64,000 bases of DNA from Aquatica leii. Lineage: Eukaryota; Arthropoda; Insecta; Coleoptera; Lampyridae. Made by a program: the position numbers and the translations under genes. Positions 57,201-64,000 of this stretch are shown here, piece after piece. Position 1 is the first letter of the stretch. The number at the start of each line of letters is the position of its first letter. The stretch is from positions 4,330,937 to 4,394,936 of the forward strand of contig CM069436.1 of NCBI GenBank assembly GCA_035610365.1, given 5' to 3'. Under the pieces are notes generated by a model. It was not told the origin of the DNA. It saw only the letters and a list, made by a program, of their open reading frames with translations, and made no database searches.

Positions 57201-60200
57201 AGGGTGTTTTTTGTTTAAAGGAAATTATTCAATTCCAAAGCTCAGCCATAATTCTCACCGTATCCGTAACGCGTCTTCGCCTAAAATGTTTTCTAACTCA
57301 AAAAGTATGTTTTTTATTTCGATAATTTTTTGGAATAGATAAATGAATTTATATGCAACACAATATCAAATAATTGGAAGGGTGTTTTTTGTTTAAAGGA
57401 AATTATTCAATTCCAAAGCTCAGCCATAACTTCTCACCGTATCCGTAACGCGTCTTCGCCTAAAATGTTTTCTAACTCAAAAAGTATGTTTTTTATTTCG
57501 ATAATTTTATTGCTATAGATAATTAGATCTATAATCAACACAATATCAAATAATTGAAGGGGTGCTTTTTGTTTAAAAGTAATTATTCAATTCCAAAGCT
57601 CAGCCATACCTTTTCACCGTATCCGTCACGCGTCTTCGCCTAAAATATTTTCCAACTCAAAAAGTATGTTTTTTATTTCGATAATTTTTCTGCAATAGAT
57701 AAATGAATTTATATTCAACACAATATCAAATAATTGGAAGGGCGTTTTTTGTTTAAAGGAAATTATTCAATTCCAAAGCTCAGCCATAACTTCTCACCGT
57801 ATCCGTAACGCGTCTTCGCCTAAAATGATTTCTAACTCAAAAAGTAAGTTTTTTATTTCGATAATTTTTTTTGCAATAGATAAATGAATTTACATTCAAC
57901 ACAATATCAAATAAATGAAAGGGTGTTTTTTGTTTAAAGGAAATTATTCAATTCCAAAGCTCAGCCATAATTCTCACCGTATCCGTAACGCGTCTTCGCC
58001 TAAAATGTTTTCTAACTCAAAAAGTATGTTTTTTATTTCGATAATTTTTTTGCAATAGATAAATGAATTTATATTCAACACAATATCAAATAATTGGAAG
58101 GGTGTTTTTTGTTTAAAGGAAATTATTCAATTCCAAAGCTCAGCCATAATTCTCACCGTATCCGTAACGCGTCTTCGCCTAAAATGTTTTCTAACTCAAA
58201 AAGTATGTTTTTTATTTCAATAATTTTATTGCTATAGATAATTAGATCTATAATCAACACAATATCAAATAATTGGAGGGGTGTTTTTTGTTTAAAGGAA
58301 ATTATTCAATTTCAAATGTCAGCTATAACGTTGAATAGAATTCTTTGGCAAAGAACGACATTCTGGACAAAACCATTCTATTAGGATAATGACAAATTGG
58401 TAGATACCTAACACGTGTAAATCGTTTAGTTAGTAACTCAAGGGACTACTGACATATTTACTTCCTAGCCGAAGTTACCTTATAAGCGTATTATTAATAA
58501 CCATACAATTTTATACTACATATACACATGTAAAATACTACATATTTATTTTCAAAAAATCTAAAATAAATTAACAATAAAATTGTTCTTTTGTACTCAA
58601 ATGTTGACTTACAAAATGTATACAATTTTCTTGATAAATTTTATCAGAGAACATTTTTATGCTCTTTTATACAGTTTTTAATTATTTAATAAGGGAACTA
58701 AATTTACTTACTAAACGATTTATAATTATAAGTGTCATATGGGCTGCCGAAATTTTTACTTTGTAAACGTTTTTACTTCAAACTGACTGCTTACTAAGTG
58801 ATCTGTACTGTAAGTACATATGTACATTCGAAATCATTACGTTCTAACTGAAGCATTTTTAAAATTAGCTTTGGCCAAGTTACGAATTGAATTAAATCTC
58901 AAGGGCGCAAAAGATTGGTTTTTACAAGACAAAGATCTCTAATTTTTATGGAACGCCGTTTTACTTTTTATTGCCCGTTTTTATACGTAACTTATAAAAT
59001 AACTTCTTGTGCATATTAAAAATGTTTGTTAGAATTTAAACGTTGCTTTAAAAATTTTCGCGTAGTATATTGTAATTTGATTTAAAATGTTACTTGAGTA
59101 AAAATAAATGTTAAAATTAAAGTAAGTAACATTATAAATACTCGAATTTTCACGAATAAATGAAAATGCTAGAATAACTTTTAGCAACTAACATTTTAAA
59201 TGATACAATTAAAGTGTTAGTTGATAATTTTAATTGGTCGCTTCAATCGGTGGCGTCATTTAGAACTACAATGTGCATGTATTTCCTTATACTGAAATAG
59301 TTTCAAAAGCTACCACCGATCACAGCGACGAATTAAAGTTATCAACTAACATTTTAATTCTAGCATTTGAAATGTAAGCTGTCAAAAATTAGTCTAGCAT
59401 TTATATTCATTCATAAAAATTAATTGATTTCTAATGTTACTTCATTTATTTTCAACGTATATTTTTATTCAAGTAACATTTTAAATCAACTAACAGTTAA
59501 AAACACCAAGTTTTTTAAACCAACATTTTAAATGTGGTAAAAATCAATAACATACATTTCAATTAAATCTTTTAGTTACTTTATTGTTTTACTATTGAAT
59601 ACTAAATTTGTTTTGCTACAATTTTAAATAAACTTCAGTTTTTATTAAGTTTATTTTCATGTTTGTCTACTTATTTTAATACAATAAAACTGTTTGTTAA
59701 ACAAATTTAACACATTTAAATTGTTAGCTGAAACGTATTTAGTAATGCAACACATTTTGCTCAAAAATTTCTAACAGTCATATTAAACTGAGAAATAAAG
59801 TATATGAACAAACATTTTATTTCATGTAACACTTTTTATTAAACACACAAAAAAATAACAATCATTTAAATTGGAGAATTAAAATGTATGTCGAATTAAA
59901 ATGTTACATGAATTAATATGTTTGTTGATAATTTTAATTCTTCAATTTTAAATCAAGAATAAAACTACCAACAAACATATTAATTCTGAATTAAAATGTT
60001 TGTTGATAATTTTAATTCTTCAATTTTAATCGGCGCTGTAAGTTGCGGAAGTTGTGAGTACTTTAACCAAACTATAGTGCAAGTTTACCACTGGTTAGAG
60101 TACTCATAACCTCCGCAACCTACAGCGCCAATTAAAATTGAAGAATTAAAATTATCAACAAACATTTTAATTCAGAATTAATAAGTTTGTTGGTAAAATT

Positions 60201-63096
60201 AATTCTTGATTTAAAATTGAAGAATTAAAATTACCAACAAACATTTTAATTCAGATTTAATATGTTTGTTGGTAATTTTGTTCTTAATTTAAAATTGAAG
60301 AATTAAAATTATCAACAAACATTTTAATTCATGTAACATTTTAATTCGACATGCATTTTAATTCTACAATTTAAATGATTCTTATTTTTTGTTTGTTATA
60401 TAAAAAGTGTTACATGAATTAAAATGTTTGTTCATATACTTTTTTTCTCAGTTTAAATTAAAGTTTTTAAGATGATTGTTAGAAATTTTGAGCAAAATGT
60501 ATTGCATCAGTAAATACGTTTTTATTTAACAATTTAAATGTGTTAAGTTTGTTCAACAAACCATTTAAATGTACTAAAATAAATAGACAAACATAAAAAT
60601 AAACTTAATAAAAATTGAAGTTTATTTGAATGCAACGGAATTAAATTTAGTAATAAAAAGCAAAACGGCGTTCCATAAATTTTGTTTGTTTCAATACATG
60701 AATTACCTATTTTGCGGAAATTTTTTAACCGAAGTTTATTAGGTGCATAAGAATTCAATTAAAAAGAAGAAACTCAAGTGAACCTCTTTTCCTCTGTAAA
60801 TTAATACGGTCTGCTTATCAGTTATCGTCGGTATGGCGACTATGTGCCGTCTAAAATTTGTATGCGCCGGGCGTCAACTCACTCACTAACTTATCTTAGT
60901 TGATTAAATCAGTTTTCTTTTGGGACTTTAAAATGGTTGACGCAAGGACGTGACTTAACCTAAACGAAAAAATTAACATCTTACAATAATATAAGTTTCC
61001 CAAAATGAGTGAGCGGAATTCTGCTACGCAATTAGAAATTAACTACGAACCAATCATTAGAATGATTAAAAACAGTTTTGCATGTTTGGTTTTTTTGCAG
61101 TGTATTTATTTATTCAAGTACGTATTATGACCGACTACGTAAAATTACCTCATTTAAACACCTGTAAATACGTTATCTTCGAGTTACTTTGTATTTTAGT
61201 GTACTTGGAAATAATGTGCATTTCTTAGAATAACAACTTAATTTAACGACGTTTTATGTAATCAACATTATTTTGAATTTATTTTTATTTTTGGTGCCAG
61301 CAAAATACTCAGTAGTTCTTAAAACTAAATTGATCAAATATTATTTTTTTTAACTTTGGAATTGAATAATTTCGTTTAAGCAAAAAACACCCCTCCAGTT
61401 ATTTGATATTGTGTTGATTATAGATCCATTTGTCTATTGCAAAAAAATTTACAAAATAAAAAACATAATTTTTGAGTTGGAAAATATTTTAGACGAAGCC
61501 GCGTGACGAATACGGTGAAAAGTTATGGCTGAACTTTGAAATTGAATAATTTCCTTTAAACAAAAAACACCCCTCCAATTATTTGATATGGTGTTGATTA
61601 TAGATCCATTTATCTATTGCAAAAAAATTATCGAAATAAAAAAAAGAATTTTTAGGTGTAGACACGCAACGACTTCATTGAAATTATAATTTATTTATTT
61701 TAAAAGAAAATTATTGTAGCAACTCCTTAATTTGTTCGTGCTCTACTATTTATCCTATAGATTTACTAAGAATTTTTTTCAAGAAATTCATCTTTTACAT
61801 TAAAAATATTAGCGTACATTCGGTGTGCGCTCGGTAGAAATCTATGGATGAAAAGTTATAGCTAACATCCCCTGGGTTTAACACCCATAGCTTCATCAAA
61901 AATCGCTGTAAAACTTTGGCTATTATATTGCAGATTTTTATGCTTCAATAGGATAGTTGTTTAGTAATACAATGCGAAACTTTTTTGCCAGACATATGAG
62001 AGATCATTTATCTATGTCCAGAAAATAATAATTTCATTTAGCTTTGTCAGATTACTGCTAAATTCACTGAAGAATTCACTGTCAAATCTGTTTGTATGAC
62101 AAAAAACAGATAATGCACTGGGTCATCTTATTATTTGGTTTTAGAAAAAGAAAGAAATTTCTAACAGAAAAGCTACATAACCCAACTTAAAACTACAACT
62201 GTCAAATTCGTACCTAACCTCACCTCAAGGATAGTATTGACAATCATTATTGATCACACTGTATTATAAAACATACGTACCACGAACTGGTGCTTCAATT
62301 ATTGGTTCCGTTTGAGTTTTCAATCTTTGTGATTTCTGGGACGTTGTCTGACTATTCAACTCTGGCTTATCAATACTAACAGCAAATAGAATCGAACCTA
62401 AACCTAATAACAAACATTAACTTTACTCAGATTTGATTATCAAATTTACCTGCAGCCATATTTGGCAGCATACTATTCTTTTCGTCATCACACAATAAAG
62501 CCCAATCCTCATAATATACATGGAGAAGTTCAGAATTACTTAATACGGTATGAAAATTCCGTTCTAAAGAGCGTTCGTTCAAGGAAGATCTGATCCAAGC
62601 CCGTCCTCGACCGACATCCGTCCAAATATGTTTTAAAACTTCGTATCTTTCTTTCTCGTGCTTGGTTAAATGTTTTTTTATAAAAGGCCAAAATGCTAAA
62701 AAAAGCTTTTATAAAAGGAAAACTATGTAGGAACATACTTACAGTAATTATCACTGTTTATACTTAAACTACTAGTAACAATATCGGAGACTTGTTTGAA
62801 AGCATTCGACTGTTGTACTTCTTGTGGTTTCGTTCGAATACCATGAAGAAATACACTTTCCAAGCTTAAACACAACGCAGCCACACAATTATCAAATTCT
62901 GTAGCCAATTCGGTTTTACCACCAAAACGTTTTTGGCACCTTTGTACACTTTCCAACAATTGGTTTAATACTTTATTGGCATCGTCACTTTTAGGTATCG
63001 TCGAAGCAATTGGAATTATTGCCGACATGAGCTTCAACGACTAATTAACAATGATTATTATTATTAAACACAAACAATGCATTATCGACTTACCAT
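51073..63096 (-). CDS. SNX29: Sorting nexin-29 orthologue (RUN and PX domains), seven coding exons
   Basis: Exons in transcription order: 63094-63096, 62743-63040, 62450-62695, 62281-62397, 51655-52307, 51252-51608 and 51073-51204, giving 1806 bases or 601 codons plus stop. All junctions have GT and AG and the phases fit. The N-terminal RUN domain (LLESVQRCQKRFGGK, DVGRGRAWIRSSLNE, YYEDWALL) is followed by an acidic Ser-rich linker with KRKRKVAKQIISFDEED. A coiled coil comes next (QSLKDQLKKYISAVQMLRR, VAEMHAELMDF), then a PX domain (SDEWNIYRRYAQFYALH, FPPKKSIGKK, ENRRKRLQTYLRR). The order and text match vertebrate SNX29, which is longer (about 800 residues, from memory) because of its linkers. 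SNX proteins bind phosphoinositides on endosomes. RUN domains contact small GTPases. One intron is 9973 bp and full of transposons. The ATG is the last codon of the first exon. Confidence 0.93.
51252..51608 (-). CDS. SNX29: SNX29 coding exon 6 (coiled coil end and PX domain)
   Basis: Begins VAEMHAELMDFNVHLQ and carries most of the PX domain: VSVWVPSAFL, VYQIFLRAGSDEWNIYRRY and FPPKKSIGKK. The basic and aromatic residues of the phosphoinositide pocket (RRY, PPKK) are kept. Confidence 0.93.
51655..52307 (-). CDS. SNX29: SNX29 coding exon 5 (acidic linker and coiled coil)
   Basis: Acceptor CTTTACAG before 52307. It encodes KRKRKVAKQIISFDEED, a Ser-rich stretch (SSSIPSSSSSVTSD), then the coiled coil up to KVFEQKLVQ. 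The donor is GTTTGT. Confidence 0.92.
52618..52850 (+). repeat. Left terminal inverted repeat of the foldback-like element
   Basis: Matches the reverse complement of 61645-61878 at about 85-90% identity by eye. Confidence 0.75.
52831..53044 (+). repeat. 180-bp tandem repeat, part before the pogo insertion
   Basis: Just over one unit (CGTCTTCGCCTAAAA to CTAACTCAAAAAGTA), broken at the TA where the pogo-like transposon landed. It continues at 56947. Confidence 0.85.
53529..56413 (+). pseudogene. Pogo/Tigger-type transposase, broken by a MITE
   Basis: The N-terminal part (53529-53950) has a pipsqueak-like HTH (YAVPESTIRHYVKG). The DDE_1 domain (53968-54541) has CDET with the first Asp, FLIVDGHVSQ with the second, and LPPHSTHILQPLDVEVFK with the third, 35 residues on. 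A 684-bp MITE interrupts the frame just after EVF. The C-terminal part (55235-56413) starts MKSSWDKALCKWRR, then has FRVTGICNAE, an acidic Lys-rich tail and a Cys-containing end. The frame is in phase across the MITE. Other damage is a TGA at 53652-53654, a TAA at 53910-53912 and a shift in an A-run near 53985. It is therefore inactive but recent. The role of such enzymes is cut-and-paste at TA. Confidence 0.9.
54543..55226. mobile_element. TTAA-flanked MITE inside the pogo transposase
   Basis: Ends are perfect 19-bp inverted repeats, GGTAGTAGTCTGGTAACTT. TTAA stands on both sides (54539-54542 and 55227-55230). TTAA duplication is the mark of piggyBac-type insertion, but the terminal sequence is not the classic CCC(T/Y) start. 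It has no coding capacity. Removing it restores the transposase phase. Confidence 0.9.
56947..58323 (+). repeat. 180-bp tandem repeat array, main part
   Basis: CGCGTCTTCG recurs at 57091, 57270, 57449, 57629, 57809, 57989 and 58168, a period of 179-180 bp. Together with the part before the insertion there are about nine units, roughly 93-97% alike by eye. Confidence 0.92.
58324..59084. other. AT-rich interior of the foldback-like element
   Basis: No gene seen. A block near 58938-58965 (TTTATGGAACGCCGTTTTAC) has an inverted partner near 60650-60680, so it belongs to the outer part of the palindrome that follows. Confidence 0.4.
59085..59485. repeat. Palindrome with about 190-bp arms
   Basis: The left arm (ATGTTACTTGAGTAAAAATA onward) matches the reverse complement of the right arm, which ends at about 59485. 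The centre near 59270 is a loop flanked by GTCGCTTCAATCGGTGG and CCACCGATCACAGCGAC. It could extrude a hairpin. Confidence 0.7.
59580..60670. repeat. Palindrome with about 500-bp arms
   Basis: The left arm, with CACATTTAAATTGTTA at about 59710, CACATTTTGCTC and GTATATGAACAAACATTTTA, matches the reverse complement of the right arm down to about 60660. Near the centre, blocks of AATTTTAATTCTTCAATTTT repeat in both orientations around a core at 60030-60125 that begins GGCGCTGTAAGTTGCGG. Confidence 0.75.
61345..61660 (-). repeat. 180-bp tandem repeat, inverted short array
   Basis: Nearly two units in reverse orientation (AAACAAAAAACACCCCTCCA recurs at about 61380 and 61560). It is more diverged than the left array. 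Confidence 0.8.
61645..61878 (-). repeat. Right terminal inverted repeat of the foldback-like element
   Basis: Partner of 52618-52850. CACCGAATGTACGC here corresponds to CACCGAATGCACGC on the left. Confidence 0.75.
61879..62280. other. Rest of the giant SNX29 intron, 5' side
   Basis: This stretch of unique intron sequence contains no repeat that I could identify and leads directly to the GTACGT donor of exon 4. Confidence 0.4.
62281..62397 (-). CDS. SNX29: SNX29 coding exon 4 (end of RUN region and linker)
   Basis: Follows a 52-bp intron and encodes SILFAVSIDKPELNSQ, then a Gln/Thr-rich linker. Donor GTACGT at 62280. This is the donor of the giant intron. Confidence 0.85.
62450..62695 (-). 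CDS. SNX29: SNX29 coding exon 3 (RUN domain, second half)
   Basis: Follows a 47-bp intron. It encodes FWPFIKKHLTKHEKERY, DVGRGRAWIRSSLNERSLER and YYEDWALLCDDEKNSMLPN, the conserved end of the RUN domain. Confidence 0.9.
62743..63040 (-). CDS. SNX29: SNX29 coding exon 2 (RUN domain, first half)
   Basis: Acceptor TTAATTAG before 63040, donor GTAAGT after 62743. It encodes MSAIIPIASTIP, then VQRCQKRFGGKTELATE and the LCLSLESVFLHG helix. It ends with one base of a split codon. Confidence 0.9.
63094..63096 (-). CDS. SNX29: SNX29 coding exon 1 (start codon only)
   Basis: The ATG lies directly before a GTAAGT donor. After splicing over a 53-bp intron it continues as M-S-L-K-L-M-S-A-I-I-P. An in-frame TAA two codons upstream excludes an earlier start. 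An ATG at 63026-63028 is a second in-frame start, which would work without this exon. Confidence 0.75.
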
Positions 63097-63099
63097 AAT

Positions 63100-63129
63100 T
63101 TATTGGTAAGGATCGAGTAAAGCATTCAT
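63100..63129 (-). promoter_or_regulatory. Upstream open reading frame in the SNX29 leader
   Basis: ATG AAT GCT TTA CTC GAT codes lead to a TAA three bases before the SNX29 start codon. The nine-codon frame is in the same phase as the gene. Such tight uORFs often lower translation of the main frame. Whether this leader is transcribed is inferred. Confidence 0.45.
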
Positions 63130-64000
63130 GTTTTCAATTTTACTCCTGAATAATAATTATTTTACTTCATTGTTAACAGAACAAAAGACTATGAAGATAA
63201 TTTCTAACTCTGTTACATCACTACACCCCCTTTTTTTGTAATAACGCAATTCCTATTATAACCTCAATAACACTAATAATCATCCCCCCTTTCGTCTTTG
63301 TTTTTCTTTGTAAATGACTGTTATTATTTTATACAGAGTGATCATTTAAACCAACGCACTATACCTCAGTTTTGACTTTTGACACAATGGAGATCATGGA
63401 AGTTCTGTAATAATATCGATAATTATGATAACAAACTTGTAATATCATACAAAAAACATGATTTTTTAAGAAATCTTTGAGTATACAATGATTATTTTAA
63501 ATATCTACAACAAATCTACAATCCCTTTGTATTTATGAACATCATAAATACCTGTAAATACCTATCAGAAATAGATAATTCGATTAGTTGGAAAAATTGG
63601 GTGTGATTAGATCATCAAATAAAAGTTTAATGTTTCAATGTTTCGAAATACAAAAAGAAACTAATTCTAAGTATTTTTTATAGAAATCATAAGTATTAGA
63701 TTAGTTAGCTGAGATTGCCAAATTTTTTTATTTGAATAAAAATAAAAAGTTCTGTACTCAGTCAGTTTTGTTATTGTCGTTTAACGCTATCACCTATAAA
63801 TAATCATGACGTTAAATAAACGTAACTGTTATTCACACAGTCTCAATTAAGTTTTAACAAATTACTAAATCATACTAAAAGCTTTTATTTTATTGCTGAC
63901 GTTGAGATTCAAATTCCAATTTATTACCGAAATTAATTAAACCTAATTCTTACAGTAACTTTAGAACTACTCAACTTAGAATTAACGTTAAAAAAACATT
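63130..64000. other. Upstream region of SNX29
   Basis: AT-rich. TTATTATTCAG just before 63143 on the minus strand could be the acceptor of a non-coding leader exon. No clear TATA box or other gene is seen up to the window edge. Confidence 0.35.

Larger units (their letters stand above)
52618..61878. mobile_element. Foldback-like element with long inverted ends and internal satellite
   Basis: AACCCAGGGGA starts the left end and its complement TCCCCTGGGTT ends the right. The inverted ends stay alike for about 230 bp (ACTTTTCATCCATAGATTTC, CACCGAATG, AATAGTAGAGCAC and AATTTCAATGAAGTCGTTGC are recognisable on both sides). Inside each end lie 180-bp tandem repeats, long on the left and short on the right, then a palindrome-rich middle. 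It occupies the giant intron of SNX29. No transposase of its own is visible and no clear target duplication was found. Similar designs are known from Foldback/Galileo-type elements. Confidence 0.7.

Overview
This window looks like AT-rich nuclear DNA of an insect, possibly a beetle; that is inferred from the mix of transposon families and not proven. It holds one recognisable host gene, on the minus strand between 51.1 and 63.1 kb. This is an orthologue of SNX29, a RUN and PX domain protein. I could resolve seven coding exons, about 601 codons, with all splice phases consistent. Six introns separate them. Five are 46-53 bp and one is about 10 kb, swollen by nested repeats.

Almost everything else is transposon-derived. 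From 2.8 to 6.4 kb lies a decayed Gypsy copy on the plus strand. From 9.4 to 17.3 kb there are several Penelope-like element (PLE) copies with reverse transcriptase and GIY-YIG domains, a solo Gypsy LTR with its empty site visible nearby, a foldback insertion, two copies of one MITE and a second Gypsy integrase fragment. From 17.6 to 21.3 kb a Tc1/mariner-like transposase remnant is split by a short PLE insertion and by a non-LTR retrotransposon. From 24.2 to 27.1 kb there is a tandem array of a second PLE family with a unit of about 664 bp. From 27.8 to 36.2 kb there are LINE RNase H and zinc-knuckle fragments and a third PLE family.

From 37.9 to 42.1 kb a minus-strand Gypsy element, lacking its 5' end, carries a TARG1/OARD1-like macrodomain just downstream of integrase and before the 3' LTR. 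This is the most unusual observation in the window. From 42 to 50 kb there are LINE pieces, a hAT-like non-autonomous element with an 8-bp target duplication, and a satellite block with alternating 164/149-bp spacing.

The large SNX29 intron is nested like a set of boxes. A 9.3-kb foldback-like element with long terminal inverted repeats and 180-bp tandem repeats contains a pogo-like transposon inserted at TA. That transposon is itself interrupted by a TTAA-flanked MITE. The distal part of the same foldback element holds two large palindromes.

No tRNA, rRNA, CRISPR or bacterial-type feature was found. Identities rest on motif reading by eye. Boundaries given for fragments without target duplications are approximate.
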